Assembly (NCBI GenBank): GCA_028571685.1
Contig: CM053162.1
Coordinates: 48,394,851-48,458,850 of the forward strand
Origin: Heterohyrax brucei
Taxonomy: Eukaryota > Chordata > Mammalia > Hyracoidea > Procaviidae
Reading direction: 5' to 3'
Length of the DNA: 64,000 nucleotides
Shown: positions 10,986-24,480 of the stretch, piece after piece
How positions within the stretch are numbered: position 1 is the stretch's first letter
Layout of the letters: every line of letters starts with the position of its first letter
Program-made: the position numbers and the translations under genes
Notes under the pieces: generated by a model
What the model was told of the DNA's origin: nothing
Seen by the model: the letters and a program-made list of their open reading frames with translations, nothing else
Database searches by the model: none

Positions 10986-12980
10986 TTGATTTCTAAATTG
11001 AAAATTGTAAGCCAAATCACCCAGTGTGGAGGAAGAACAAAAGGAATCTAGCCAGAAGTGGCCCTGCAAACCTGAGGAGTACTGTTCCTCCAGTATATTT
11101 CCCTCCAATCAAGACATCCCAGGAATCTCTGCAGCTCACATGGACAGAAACACAGCACTTCTTTCCAGACATCACAAATTCATTTCTTTATTTTTTCTGG
11201 CCACATTTGGAAGCCTCTCCAGACTGATGGGTTGAAGTGGAAATTGCAGTTGTATCAGCTCTGTCCAAAACAGATGCCACATAATCACAGTCATATTAAT
11301 GAAACTGGCCACAGTGAGTAGGAAGAATTTGGTGGGGGGTGAGAGTAAGGGACTAACAATGTCTTCCAGAATGTGTCTCAACTTGGCTGAGCATTCCTGC
11401 CTATGAACAGGCTTCCCTAAGAAATCTGAAGCTAAGCCTAAGTACAGGCATTCCATTGGTTACGAATGTTTAATTTAAATACAACGTGTAGTCATGAACC
11501 AACTCTCATAAATCCTATTGCATTCAAAATTTAGGGACGTACCATGGTTCAGCATAACACACTGGGACATCTTGTGACATATATCAAAACATTATTATTA
11601 CTGTGTTATGTTAAAGAAGTTTTACTGTATCTGGAAGTATTTCTTTAAGGTTTTATGCATAGAAAGATACACTCTTTATTATGTGCTAAGATAAAATGTT
11701 TGACCATCTGAGGTTCCATACAAACTACCTAACTCTTCTGCCTTACATACGAAATCACCTTAAAGACCTTCTTAGGAATAAAACTTGTTTGGAAACCAGG
11801 GACTGCCTGTAATTCTTTTGCTTTCATTTATTTTTTATGATTTGGATGCAAGAAGAAAAAGGGGTGGGAACATGTACTTGAGTCTTTTCAGGCTTCACAA
11901 TACTCGAGGTCTTATTTATGACTGGGTTTTCAGCTGTGCGTGACCTAAGTCATTGAAAACTGGCACAGTTTTCCAGCAGCAAGCACAAGACAACCACAAG
12001 TCTGGCAGCAAGTTAATGTTGCCAGATGCCTTCACTGTTTCTGAAACTATGTATTCAAGGCACTCCACTTTTTTCTTGCTGGAAGTACTTTCAAAGAAGA
12101 ACACAATGTTTTGGGTTGCCTGGCCAAAGTTTAGCTGTACTTTTGCATCTTTGCCAAACTTCCTGTTTTTAGCAAAACAATTTATTATCTTACTGGTTCT
12201 TTAGACCCAAAAGGATTTGCAGGCACAAATAACTACTTGGTTTCCATGTCTTTTCAGAGAAGAAAGTTACTCTCTTTCCCATAATTATCCCGTAGAAGCT
12301 AGAACAGAAACGTACTTAACCTTTGGGAGTGTTACCAAGGTGTAGAAAGGTTTTAATTATTCAAAACCTCTGCAGCCTGAACTTTAAAGAACTGACAATT
12401 ATTTTTTGTATAAGAGGGAAAACAATTTTTTCAGGTGGTTTGGCAAGGTCACAGATCTGCTGCATGTGGTATGGTAGAAGCAAGTCTGGATTGCTTTGGG
12501 TTTGAAGTCCAAGGTTAGACTAAAGAGATTTGATTAATCAGCAGCAATCAAAGAAAGCATTCAACCAGATACTTTCATGAATAGTTCATCTCTTATTACT
12601 AAGCCACACAGTCAGCCTTTTGACATCACCAGAAACACAAAACTAAAAACACTGATAGCCTTCTCCAGGCTCACCTGACAGCCAAGTAGTCTATCAACCT
12701 GTAAACAGATTGAGAATAAGTTTAGATTCCCAACAAGATTAAATTGAGGTGGCCACATATAGTCTTAGTTTTATTCTACAAAGACACCCTAGCTATAGAG
12801 ACAGCGTTTGTTGTGTATAAGAAATACACACACACTCACACATACACAGACACATATAGCCATTTAAATAGGCTTCTATAATAACGACTTACAGTATAGC
12901 AGAGCAACATTTGAACAATATCTTCAATTTTTCAGCAGAGTATGTTTCTAGGGTAAAATGTATTTCAACTTAACAACAAG
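10986..12980. other. Unique non-coding DNA
   Basis: About 2 kb with no recognised repeat. Overlapping frames at 11024-11235, 11172-11456 and 11916-12204 run in several directions and show no conserved protein pattern, so I do not call them. The low density of recent insertions is mild evidence of retained old sequence. Confidence 0.45.
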
Positions 12981-13141
12981 CAACCCAGATCTGGTTCCAC
13001 TGAGTCAATTCTGATTCACAGTGACCCTATAGGACAGCACAAAACTGCCCCACAGGGTTCCCAAGGAGCAGATGGTGGATTTGAACTGCTGACCTTTTAG
13101 TTAGCAGCCGTAACTCTTAACCACTGGGCAACCATGGCTTC
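12981..13141 (-). mobile_element. AfroSINE, minus strand
   Basis: It reads 'gaccctataggacagcacaa', 'gttcccaaggagcagatggt', 'ttagcagccgtaactcttaa' and 'ccactgggcaaccatggctt': tail, body and tRNA-derived head in reverse order. An imperfect flanking repeat (ttcaacttaa / ttcgacttag) may be the target duplication. Confidence 0.88.
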
Positions 13142-15646
13142 ATCCTTCGACTTAGATAGTAGAATTTCTGCAGATCTTTCAAAAAGTACTTTACACTACT
13201 TGCACAGACCGAGGAACTGGTCATGTCAATTTCCTACGTGTTCATGCATCAAAGATCTTAGAATTCTTTGATGGTGACTTGGCAATCACTATAAAAATAG
13301 CCCCTCAAAACAGAGTGAGTCAAAGAGTAAGACACTCTACAGGAAATGGTTAATCTTAAGGAAAGAGTGCAGTATAGTCTGACCATCATCAGCACTTTGG
13401 GAAGAATGAATCAAATGTAAGCAAGAGGTGACTTCTGTCTTTCCATCTGTGGCTTGTTCCTCTAAACTAGTGTAGGAAAAAAAAAAAGTAAACATTAGAT
13501 AAGTAGAGAAACAGAAAAAAATATGTGCACGTGTGTGTATGTCTTTGGTTCTTGTTTAGTTTGATGCTTTCATTCTGCTGAACAGAGACTGGGTCAAGAA
13601 GAAAGTCTAAGTAGCAATTCAATAGGCTAGAGGACATGTATGTAGACGAGACAGCTGAAAGGAAAGGATTTCATAAGTATCGTTAGTTCAGGCTCTCTCA
13701 GGTGCTGGCAGCTGTGTATCTGAGTGCAGAAGCTGGCTCAAGATTTCTTGTAGTCTTCTAGAAGGTGAAAATGTGCCTTTAAGATTAACCCTATGGCCTG
13801 TGATTTTTAAAGAGTTATTTTTAATGTTCAAACATAAACAACATCTGTCCTAAATATAAGATCAAATAAGTACTATTTCCATGTGGCACTGCCAAAGCAC
13901 AGAAGGATGGCTGGACAGTACCAGTTTCCTTTGAAGGGGATGTTGCTACTATATTGTTTACACAACAGTCTATTAATATGTAATAAAGTGCACACACATA
14001 TATATATATATTCACTATATCTTACCTGGTAGAAAAAGTTTTCACTACTCTAGCCTTTACAAAGCCCAACGTCCCAACCAAAGGCTTAAGAGCCCCTTCT
14101 CTAGCTCTTTTTTCCCCCTAGAATGAACACATTTAAAGTAATGGTTGAAGTCTGTGGTATCAGAATTTATTTCTACAAAGTTAACTCTATTTAATATCCT
14201 TGGCTCTAAGCTTAATTTGCCAAATCGTGCTGTTTTTGAAATTTATTGCAAAATTATTGTTCTCTAGGGAAATAATTACCATTCTTTTTACTTCTATGGT
14301 ACTGCTTTCCTCTGCATGTGAATTTAAGGAAAGAGGTTAAAAAAAAGCCACTGTGTTTTGAGTATCAATCAAGATAGGGTGACTCTGAAATTGTATTTGA
14401 ATTGAAGAGAACATACTTTGTTCATCTGAACACCTGATTTTTCCAAATGAGATCAAAAGGATATTAAAATTAGAAAAAAAATCCTAATAAATGATTGCAC
14501 GTGTGTATTTATTTGTACACTATCTTGTTGCAAAAATAATTCTAGGCAGCTTAGGAGAGTACATAAAAATATAGCAGCAAAACAACAATTAGAAGTAGAT
14601 ATAAAGCAAAAAAAGTAAATGCTAGGGTAAAGGCATAAAATAGAATGAGGCAGAAAAGTTAAATAAGCCCATAGAATTTTTCTATAAATGAGGTACAAAT
14701 TTAACCCTTACACATTTTACCTTCAAAGTGAAAACAAATGCTAGGTCAAAACTAGGTGACATATCACATGAATAAAAGGGTTTTTCAGAACTTCAGCACA
14801 GCAGTTCAAATCTCTTTACAAATTACTCATGAGCTAGATACAAGTTTCTGGTCTTATCTAGTCACTGTATGTTGTAGTGGAACTGGGAAAGTAGGCATTG
14901 ACCATGCTGTGTCTATTTCTCAATATTTTGGTAATGCATCCCGATTTCCCTTTTGCTTTGTTCTCATCTGTCCCAAATTCCCAGCAGGTCCGATCTGGCT
15001 TTCTCCCCTCAGAATACTGAATGTTAAACTAATTGCAATAACAGAAGGTAAAAAAATAGACCATAGCTGTGCCTGATTCCTTCCTGGTCGTGGCACACTA
15101 CCAAGAAAGTGACTGCTTCATGCTAATGTTCTGATTCCAGGCATTCTTAGAACCTCATTTTTTCCACCTTCAAGTCACTACTATGAGCCACCTGGTAACT
15201 GTCTAGAACATTAATTTTCTGCTTGGGTTCTGTTGCTTGCAACAAACAAGGCCTATGTGAAATGTATGTGCAGCAGGCAATTTAAATGCAGATGGGTTAA
15301 ATGATCTGTCAGGATCACCTAGGGAATTTTAGGTAAAGTTAATTATGGAATCATGAGAACCTAATGCACTTTGATCTTCCTCAGTGCAGGCTGGATCCAG
15401 AATAGAAACAATGGTTGATGAAGAACATTCCTGTCTAAAGCAATTACTCTGTGTCAAAGTATATGTATTTTCTTTCTTCACTGAAATTCTTAGTATCTGG
15501 TTATCTTGCCTGTGTAGAACATGGATGCACCTAAGAAAGGTTGGGGGCACTCCACCAGCATGCACTCACTTTCAGTATGAAACATTGACATCAATGTTGC
15601 AAATGTTCTATTTGTCCTCATCGAATAATACTTAATTTCAATGTTA
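13142..15646. other. Unique non-coding DNA with a short CA/TA tract
   Basis: About 2.5 kb without a recognised repeat apart from a CA/TA microsatellite near 13990-14011 and a poly(A) run near 13480. Small frames (14756-15076, 15384-15635) have no family resemblance. Confidence 0.45.
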
Positions 15647-15812
15647 GAAATTCTGGTAGTGTAGTGGTTAAGAGCTGTACCTCCTATCTGAAAGGTTGGT
15701 CATATGAATTTACCAGGTGCACCTTAGAAACTCTATGGGGGCAGTTTTACTCTGTCCAGTAGGGTTGCTATGAGTCGGAATCAATGCAACTTCACTGGGT
15801 TTGATTTTGGGA
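15647..15812 (+). mobile_element. AfroSINE, plus strand
   Basis: Head 'ctggtagtgtagtggttaag', body 'agaaactctatgggggcag', tail 'gttgctatgagtcggaatca'. It is directly followed by the antisense L1 3' end at 15815. Confidence 0.9.
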
Positions 15813-15814
15813 GT

Positions 15815-17412
15815 ATGTGTGTGATTAAATGAAAGTGTACAATCCAATCAATTTTGTATGCCTGCCTATCTGCAGCTCTATCTGCTCTTCTCATCCAGTG
15901 ACAACACATTCCTCCTTTTCACCCTATACTTCTAGTATCGTCTTAAAGAGCACCTTTCCTCTCCTCTCCCATCTAGAGGAACCAGTAGGACAGCCTCCCA
16001 TAAATGTATAAAACTGTAAATTACGTACACCGTACGGTCACACTGTGTCCCTGAGTCCAGTTCATTCTTCTCTGAAGAGTTGACCTCAATTCTGGTTTCT
16101 GGTCAGGGCCAGCAGCAGGTCTAGGGGCCATATTCCCAAGGAACACTCCAGGTTGTTAAGACCACCAATTCTGGTCTTTACGTAGAGTTCTTCAGCTGCA
16201 CACCTATTTTTTATAGTGTTGCCTCAAGGACTCTGCACTGTGTCCCGCATGGCACCTGCCTTTGTTGGTGGCTGGGCACTATCTGGTTCGTCTGGTCTCA
16301 TATTTATACAGTCTCCATTGACGTGGGTCATTCCATCTCCTGGGCTCATTTTTCCTCATGTCTTTGTTGTTCTTGGTCATCGTCTGTTCTAGAAGGGTTG
16401 GGACCACTTGGTGTACCTCAGACAGCAGCTGGCTAGATTTTAAGACTCCAGACACCACTCACCAACATGGGGTGCAGAAGACTTTCTCATCAAAAGACTA
16501 GTTACACCAGCTGACCTCAATGTCCTCTGAAAACATGGTCCCCAGACTGTCATCCCTGCTACTCTATCCTTTGATGTATTGGGTTGAGTTTAGAAATCCT
16601 TTCAGTGGTGCCGTTAGGATCTGCTCTCTACTGTGTGCTGTCACTGCCTTCACCTAACCAAATTCCTATCGACTTTCTAATCTATAGCCAACCCGCTCTC
16701 TCCCTCTCCACCCTTGTAGCTGCCAAAGAGTCTTTTCTTCTGTACATAAGTTTGTTTTTCAGTATTTATAACATACAATACTTGTTCAGTACTTACAGCA
16801 TACAATACTTGTTCTTTTGCCACTGAATGACTTCACTCAGAATAATGTCTTCTAGTTGAAACTGGGTGATTCCTAAAATCATCATTGTTCCTTATGGTTG
16901 TATAGTGGGACACTGAGTATACGTACCATGGTTTGTTTATTCAATCATCTGTTGATGGGCACCTAGGTTGATTCCATCTTTTTACTGCTGTAGACAGTGC
17001 TGCAATAAACATTCGTGTGCATGTATCTGTTTATGTGACCACCTTTACTTTTGTGGGATATATTCCAAGCAGTGGGTTTCCTGGATCATATGGTAATACC
17101 ATCTCTAGCTTTTTAAGGAAGCACCAAATTGCTTTCCAAAGAGGCTGTACCACTTTGCATTCCCACCAGCAGTGCAGGAGAGTTCCAGTCTCTCTGCAGC
17201 CTATCTAGCATTTGTTATTTTGTGTTCTTTGGATTACTGCCAATCTTGTTGGGATGAGATGGTGTCTCAATGTTGTTTTGATTTGGATTTCTCTACTAGC
17301 TAATGATTGTAAACATTTCCTCAAGTGTCTTTTGGCCACCTGAATATCTTCTTTGGTGAAGTGTGGATTTGGATTTAATTTCAATGTTGCTAAAACCCAA
17401 TACATGAACAAT
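15815..17412 (-). mobile_element. L1 3' half (ORF2 C-terminus plus 3' UTR), minus strand
   Basis: The plus strand starts with 'gattaaatgaaagtgtacaa', the reversed 3' terminus, and ends in ORF2 C-terminal sequence. The minus frame 17205-17411 reads 'HFTKEDIQVAKRHLRKC', a conserved L1 block. The 3' UTR is the same type as at 21100-21880. It is truncated at its 5' side near 17412. Confidence 0.88.
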
Positions 17413-17889
17413 GCTTTCTATGTCATAGCAAGTTTTGTGCTGGTGTGAACCAGTTCCAACATACCACTGGAAGAGTCTCTACTAGATCCATCTCCTCTGA
17501 TGGATCCCTAAGAAGGAGTAATAGGAAATTCTTCTAATCCATTCTAATCCACCAACACGTTTTTCTTGTGACTTAGTTTCTTCTTCTAGGAGAAGCACTG
17601 GAAACCTCCAGGGTGTGATTAATCTCTGTAATCAATCAACTAACTAATGAGTAATAAGAGTGTCTTCCCTCCTACCTCAGAATCTTTCTTTGGAACATCA
17701 GAGGGAATAGAAATGATTCATCATGAATAGACTTGCTATATGAAGACAGTGCTTTTGTTTCCCTCAAGAGAAGCTTCTATGTAAAGACAGAGTGATCAGC
17801 ATTCCCTGTAAAAAAGCAAATGGGTTGAAGAAAGTCTTTACAATTTTACATGGAGAGAATCACAATTAACACAAAGGCAAAATGTGCTA
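17413..17889. other. Unique non-coding DNA
   Basis: Nothing recognised in about 480 bases between the L1 and the next AfroSINE. Confidence 0.4.
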
Positions 17890-18074
17890 TAGTGCAGTAT
17901 AAAACAAAATAATGTTGTCAAGTCATTTCCAACTCAAAGCAACCCTATAGGACAAAGTAGAACTTCACCATATTGTTTCCAAGGACCACCAGGAGAATTT
18001 GAACTGCTGAACTTTTGGTTAGCAGCTGTAGCGCTTAACCACTATGCTACCAGGGTTTCCTAGTACAGTATAAA
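17890..18074 (-). mobile_element. AfroSINE with target-site duplication, minus strand
   Basis: The SINE spans about 17904-18060 and ends in the reversed head 'cactatgctaccagggtttc'. It is flanked by tagtgcagtataaa (17890-17903) and tagtacagtataaa (18061-18074), a 14-bp target duplication with one change. Confidence 0.9.
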
Positions 18075-18084
18075 GTGTTGTAAA

Positions 18085-18310
18085 GTGAAGATTAAGACAC
18101 TAAGTGCAGAGATCTAGGTTTGAAGACTGACTCTTCATCTTCTCAGCTGCATCTACACTGGAACAAGTAACTCAAGACTTTCACCCCCTCTGTTTGACTC
18201 TTGTGAAAATGAAAATGTGAATGAGGTTTCCATGAGAATTTAAATAAGATGGTACAAGTACAGGACTTTGCACAAAGGCTGGCATATGACTGTCATTATT
18301 GTTACTGTTC
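18085..18310 (+). mobile_element. MIR, plus strand
   Basis: The order is characteristic of MIR: 'gatctaggtttgaagactga', a short pyrimidine-rich core, 'gaaaatgaaaatgtgaatg', 'gagaatttaaataagatgg', then 'actttgcacaaaggctggca'. It is divergent, as expected for a repeat older than placental mammals. Confidence 0.6.
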
Positions 18311-19861
18311 TGTCATTGTGCAGCCTACCCTTGTCACAGGCCACCATGTGACTGTGTTTCCTTTGCTAAGATCCAGAAGCCTCCAATAGAGTCACTCATC
18401 CCAGGATAAGGGTCTGGTGAACTGACCCCTGGAAGAAACCAGTCCTTGCAGGGTGCTTTCAATGGGCAGAAGGGCACAATGACAGCAAGTGATGAGGCAT
18501 CCCTCCCCACCTTGTTGGAAAGCACAAAATCCTGGAACAGGTACAGTCACAGGGGCCCCAGGAGAGGGTGGCTGAGAGGACAAAACTTCCGTTACCAGGG
18601 TCTGGCCAAAAACAGTCAGAGCCACATTTCCAATGGAACGTGTAACTGCTTACTCATCTCAAATAACTTAAAGCATGTCATCACCCTTCCTGGCTTCAGG
18701 ACTGAATCCTGCCAGAGACTACAGATCTGTTTTCTCCCTTAAAGCCCTCCAAGGTATCTGCTTCAAATCCCTGTAGAGGACGTAGATATATTAAATACAA
18801 AAAAGTGACCATAAAGTGAACATTAAGGTTGAGAAATGGGGTCCAAGGATGCCAGGAAATTCAAAAGTAAGTGTTCCCCCAGCAGCCCTAATTCAGCCAT
18901 CTTTGCAGTAATGCCTTCTTTCTGATTTCTGAATCCTCAGTGGGATGCCCATTTCATATGAACTTTGGATTCTCCAACTAAGCTGAGAAGACGGGCAGCT
19001 GTTTGGGGTCACTTCCCCCACTTCCCACTTCCCCAGGTCATGGGAAAATCCTGTCTAGGACAACTTCCACCAAGTCTTTAGATGAGCCAGGCATGGCAAA
19101 GCATCTGCAGAACCCAGGGGAGCAACGCAACCCCAGGAAGCTGGACCCATTCCCTTCTCTGGCCCCTCCCTGAAAGCCAGGAGGCTACTCCCGGCTTCAC
19201 ACAGCAAATGTATCCATGTAGATGGCCAGGATGCATTAGTGGTGCAACAGAGGTGATGTGCTCAGGCACCTCCAGGTGCATTAGCTGAAGTGGCTGCAGC
19301 AGCTGGTGGCTCCTCTTCAGGCATAATTTATCTATTGCACTTTACTTAATGTGCAAAGTGAAATTTATGCTGAATCCATGTGTATTACCTACTGTGCATG
19401 AATGGCATGAAATATACCATAAAGCAAATCAGCACAGAGCCATGCTCGTAATTGCTAATGGCTTTCAACACACTTCACTGTGGTCTAACCAAACTTGGAG
19501 TCCAAACTGTATTGAGAATTCTACTCATATCAGTGACTTACATCAGGGATGATGAAGGTAGTTCTTCCCAAGATATTGTAGGTAGTAGAAGGACAAAATA
19601 AACAATGATCTGAAGTCAATTTTTCTCAGGTGTATGCTCATTAGATCAGAGAGTCTGCACATTTCACAGTATTGTGATCAATATAATTCACACAATGGGC
19701 ATGACTTTGCTGATAAATAAACAAATCAATAGGAAAAAGTTTTTTTGTTTAATGGCACTTAAGAGATAATTCCAAGATTCACCTTTGCTTTTGCCACTGC
19801 CAGGCTGCGTCATCTGCTATGGAGTGCTGGTTCCATACAGTAAAATACAGTGATGAGGTAA
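18311..19861. other. Unique non-coding DNA
   Basis: About 1.5 kb with no recognised repeat. Several opposed frames (18334-18742, 19078-19288) overlap and none resembles a known exon. Confidence 0.45.
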
Positions 19862-21895
19862 AAGCAACCTCTTCAACAAATGGTGCTGGCAAAGTTGGGT
19901 ATCCATCTGCAATAAATTGAAACAAGATCCGTATCTCACATCTTATACAACAACCAGCTCAAACTGGATAAAAGACCTAAATATCAAATCTAAAGAGATA
20001 AAGCTCATTCAAGAAAAATTAGGATCAACAATGGAAGTTTTAATATGCAACATAGACAGACTTCAAAATAGGACAGACAAACCACAATCAACAGAAGAGA
20101 AAATACACAAATGAGAACTACTAAGAATCAAATACTTTTGCTCTTCCAAAGACTTTATTAATAGAATTAAAAGAGCACCTACAGAATGGGAAAAAATATT
20201 TGGCAACTATATGTAAGACCCACGCCTCATCTCCATAATCTATATGGTACTTCAAAATATCAATAAGAAAACAATAAATAATCCAGTAAAGTGATAGGCA
20301 AAGGATATGGATAGAGACCTCTCTAAAGAGGAGATCCAGGCAGCCAAAACCACATGTGGACATGCTCACGATCATTAGCTATTAAAGAAATTCAAATCAA
20401 AACTATGATGAGATACCATCTCACCCCAACAAGGTTGGCCATGATCCAAAAAACGTGAACCAACAAATGCTGGAGAGGCTGTGGAGAAATTGGAACTCTC
20501 CTACACTGTTGATGAGATTGCAAAATGGTGCAACCTCTCTGGAAAGCAATCTGGCTCTTCCTTGAAAATCTGGAAATAGATACAGCATGTGACCCAGTAA
20601 TTCCACTACTTGGAATATATCCTACAGAATCAAGGCCATTCACACCAACTGATACATGCACATGAATGTTTATTGCAGCACAGTCCACAATAGCAAAAAG
20701 ATGGAACCATCTCAAATGCCCAACAACAGAGGAATGGATAGGTAAACTATGGCATATATACTCAATGGAGCACTACGCAATGATAAAGAACAATGATGAT
20801 TTTAGGAAACACCTTATAACCCGATTTCAATTGGAGGACATGATGTTGAATGAAAATAGTCAACAACAAAAGGACAAATATTGTATGAGACTCCTACAGT
20901 AAGAACTTAAAAACAGACTCACGCATAGAAGAGAAGACTCCTTGATGGCTGCAAGGGTGGGGAGGGAGGGAGGGAATGGGTGGGGTATAGATTAGATAGC
21001 TGACAGAAATTTGGTTGGATGAAAGCAGTGACGGCATACATTAGAAAGAAGATCAATTTTAATTAGACTTCAGCATAACATGATCACTCTTCCCATCTGA
21101 ACCCAATATTGCAAGAACAGGGTGGGGTGGGGTGGGGGACTGGGGGCCATGCTCTCAGGGGAAATTGGGGCCAACTGGTACAACTAGTGTTTTGTTAAGA
21201 GAGCCTTCTGCACACCAAATTGGTGAGTGGCGTCTGGAGTCTTAAAAGCTGCCAAGCTGCTATCTGAGGCACACCAAATGGTCCCAACTCAACAGGAACA
21301 GATATCTCCAAGAACCAAAACAACATGGGGGAAATAGAATCCAGAAGACAGAGAGACCCATGTGAGTGGCTGACTACATTGACATGTGACCAGAAGAAGC
21401 AGATGGAGCCTGGCCACCACCAGTGATAGCCACGATGGGGCTCACAAAGTTGAGTCTCATGCGCAACAAGGAAATAAAAAGGGGTGTGCCGTGAGATCTC
21501 CACTAAAAGACTGCAAATAATGGCCCAGGGGCCTCAGAGTTCCCCTGGGAGCATGGCCCCTGAATGTGCTGCTGCCCCTGTCCATAAATCATTATGGAGG
21601 TCAGCTCTTCAGACAGAAATGGATTGGACGTGCTGACACAGAGCGACCACATCATGCATGCACTTTGTGGTTCTATGCATCTACAAGATGTCATCCATCT
21701 GACCTCTTACCAGAAGCAGGGGAGAGGGTGGAGAGGAGGGGACAGGAGACTGTTAGGAGGATATGACATGTACAGAAAGGAGAAAAGGAGTGTGCTGACA
21801 CTGGGCAGAGAGAGCAGTGGGAGCCTCTCACTGGCAGGTATGCAAATTTAGATGGGATTGTATATTCTCACTCAATCATAATAAAAATATAGAGA
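19862..21895 (+). mobile_element. 5'-truncated L1 (ORF2 C-terminus and 3' UTR), plus strand
   Basis: It enters within ORF2 ('tcttcaacaaatggtgctgg' at 19872). It continues with 'gagataccatctcacccc' (20409), 'gaatatatcctacagaatc' (20613) and the frame 20666-20902, which holds the conserved 'WHIYSMEHYAMIKN' segment near the C-terminus. A 3' UTR of about 950 bp with a G-rich tract (20957-20985, 21120-21140) follows, ending 'aatcataataaaaa' near 21890. This copy is the reference for the antisense fragments at 9236, 15815 and 33530. Confidence 0.9.
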
Positions 21896-22879
21896 GAGAT
21901 GAGAATGTTTGAGTTTTACTCTTCTAACAAAAATCTATGTTACCAAGTAAAACTGAATTTTACAAAGCAAATCTCTCAAAGGAAGCCCTAAAAAATGTCG
22001 CATCAGGTGCACTTCCACACACCCTTACACATCTAAATTCATGCAGAACAGAAATGAATTCACATTTGAAAGTTGATTCGTAAAGGAATTTGGCTGAAGG
22101 ATTAGAAAGAGAGAGAATAAATACACAGGTGATGAAAAACTTGTACGATTGTGTCTCCTCCAACAATAATTATTCGAAGTGTTTTTCACGTTTCTTATCA
22201 TTTTAAAATATGCTGTGCACATTTCAGGGACCACTTCCGATGACAACAAAAAGTTAATTTGCTCTGCAATTTGTTTGTCTTGCAAAGTACCCATCTGTGG
22301 AAAGTCATGTTCTTGCTTTGAAAACAATTTGTAACTTCTCCCACCTAAAGGACAGAGGGAAAAATAAGCAAAATCAATGACTATGTTACTTTTTAGATGT
22401 CACTTTTACACATTCCTTTCAGTAAATCACAGTGTAAAGAATTGGGGGTTCTATCAGCCTTTCCAAACACAAATTCTCCTGGGAAGACACAGCAGTGATA
22501 CTTTCACTCTACGTTTTCTTTTCCATATGCAAATCAGTTGACATTATTGGCAAGTATGTTAATTGAGAATTTTAAGTGTTTTATAGAGTTCTGGTGGTTC
22601 TTGATGTTGTGTTGTTTGTGGCTATAAGAATTAAATGTAGATACAAATTGTTTTCATGCATCAACCTATGTACACACATTACTTCATTTACTGTCCTATT
22701 GAGTCATAGCTATTTGAATAAATGAGCATGCAGAAATGGGTTTTCTCTTGACTTCTACTTTGAATGCATAAATTGTGTTGTTTTACTGAATATTTAGTGC
22801 TGATAAGTATAATTCCAGAAGTAAGATGCACAAGTAGCACCTGAATCTGGTTCCTTTTCTGAAAATGATGGGCTTAATC
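21896..22879. other. Unique non-coding DNA
   Basis: About 1 kb, AT-rich, without a recognised repeat or exon. Confidence 0.4.
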
Positions 22880-22982
22880 AAACTCAACAATAATTGAGCA
22901 ACTACTAGGTACAGGGCTCAGTCTGAAAAAAATAACATACTGCCTGTCCTATGAGAGCATGAAATTAAACAAGATAGTCAGC
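22880..22982 (-). mobile_element. L2 3' end fragment, minus strand
   Basis: 'ataattgagcaactactagg' and 'tacagggctcagtctg' fit the reversed end of L2 ('tattgagcacctactatg...'). Short and divergent. Confidence 0.4.
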
Positions 22983-23007
22983 TATGTACACGACCCGGGT
23001 CCTAGCA

Positions 23008-23215
23008 CTGCCACCAGTTGTGGTCGAGTTAATTGCAACTCACAGAGACCACATGTGCATCCGAGCAGAGCTGTGCTTTGAGGGATTATCGCTGGATGAT
23101 TTCTTTTCAGGAGTAGATCACCAGGACTTTTCTTCTGAGGTGCTTCTGATTAGATTTAAACAGCAAACCTGCAGGTTAACAGACACTCTGGCAGTGTCTG
23201 GCTCTTGGGATTTAC
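23008..23215 (-). mobile_element. AfroSINE, long subtype, minus strand
   Basis: 'ccaccagttgtggtcgagtt', 'gcagagctgtgctttgaggg', 'aggagtagatcaccaggact' and 'cttctgaggtgcttctgatt' match, in order, the long-type copies at 32793 and 63361. The head region near 23190-23215 is degraded. Confidence 0.75.
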
Positions 23216-23639
23216 AAAGGCCGCAGTGGAGTAAGATCCGTGTCTTGGAAAAGGAAAATTTTGCTGAAGATAATTCAAACATGATTACAGCAGTACATCC
23301 ATAAGTAACTGCCAAAAACTCAAGCCAGATTCAGAAGGGGACATAAAGTGAGGGGTGTCATTGTTGATATCAGATGAATCTTGGCTAAAAGCAGAGAACA
23401 GCTGAATCATGTTTATCTGTGTTTAACTGATTATGCAAAGTCATCTTACTGTGTGGATTGTAAAAATAACAATGGGTAACATTTCAAAGATAGGAATTCC
23501 AGAACATTTAATTGTGTCCATCAGGAACCTGTACACAGACCAAGAGATAGTCATTTGAACAGTGTAAAGGGATTCTTTGTGGTTTAAAGTCTGAAAAGAT
23601 TTGAATCAGAGTTGTATTTTATTCACTCTATATGTTGAG
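23216..23639. other. Unique non-coding DNA
   Basis: About 420 bases with nothing recognised. Confidence 0.35.
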
Positions 23640-24480
23640 CAAATGATCCAAGAAGCTAGACTATAAGAAGTCTGCAGCATCAAGACTAGGGGAAGACTCG
23701 TTAAGAATCTTCGATATGCAGATAACACAACTTTGCTTGCTGAAAGTGAAAATGACTTGAAGCATTCACTGACGAACCTCAAAGACCGTAGCCTTCAGTA
23801 TGGATGACACCTCAACAAAAGAAAACAAAAATCCTCACAACTGAACAAATAACTATGCTAAACGGAGAAAGACTGAAGTTGCTGGGGATTTCATTTTAAT
23901 TGGATCCACAGTCAGTGTTCACTGAAGCAGCAGTCAAGAAACCAAAAAGTGTAGTTTCTTTGGACCAATCTGCCACATAAAGACCTCTTTAAACTACTAA
24001 AATCAAAGTTGTCATCCTGAGGACATCTCAGACATGTCTGATCCAAGCTGGGGTGTTTTCAATCACCTCATACGTATGTGAAAGCTGGACGACGTATCAG
24101 GAAGCATAAAGAACCCATGCCTTTGAATTACAGTGTTGGTGAAGAATATTCAATATAATGTAGACTACCGGAGGAAAACAAATCTGTCTTGGAAGAAGTA
24201 CAGCCAGAATGCTCCTTGGAACCAAAGATGATGAGACTTCTCACGTACTTGGGACATGTTATCAGAAGGGACAAGTCCATTGCGAAGAACAGGCTTAGGT
24301 AAAGCAAAGGGTCAGTGAAAAGGAGAAAGCCCCTCAGTGAACTGGGTTGACACAATGGCTGTAACAATTGGCTGAAACATAACAGCAATTGTGAGGATGG
24401 AACAGGACCAGCCAGTGTTTCCTCCTTTTGCATATAGGGTCACTGTGTGTGGGAACCGACTTAACAGCATCTAACAGCAA
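23640..24480 (+). mobile_element. RTE/BovB-like LINE fragment with reverse transcriptase motif, plus strand
   Basis: The translation near 23709-23732 reads L-R-Y-A-D-N-T-T, the reverse transcriptase active-site box with the second Asp changed to Asn. It is followed by AESENDLKH and then by the C-terminal and 3' blocks shared with 1-561 and 48632-49140. It ends with the tail 'aacagcatctaacagcaata'. Truncated at the 5' end and riddled with stops, so it is inactive. Confidence 0.88.

Noticed and set aside
20957-20985. G-rich tract as a possible G-quadruplex promoter
   Set aside because: It is part of the L1 3' UTR, where G-rich tracts are common, and no gene lies nearby.
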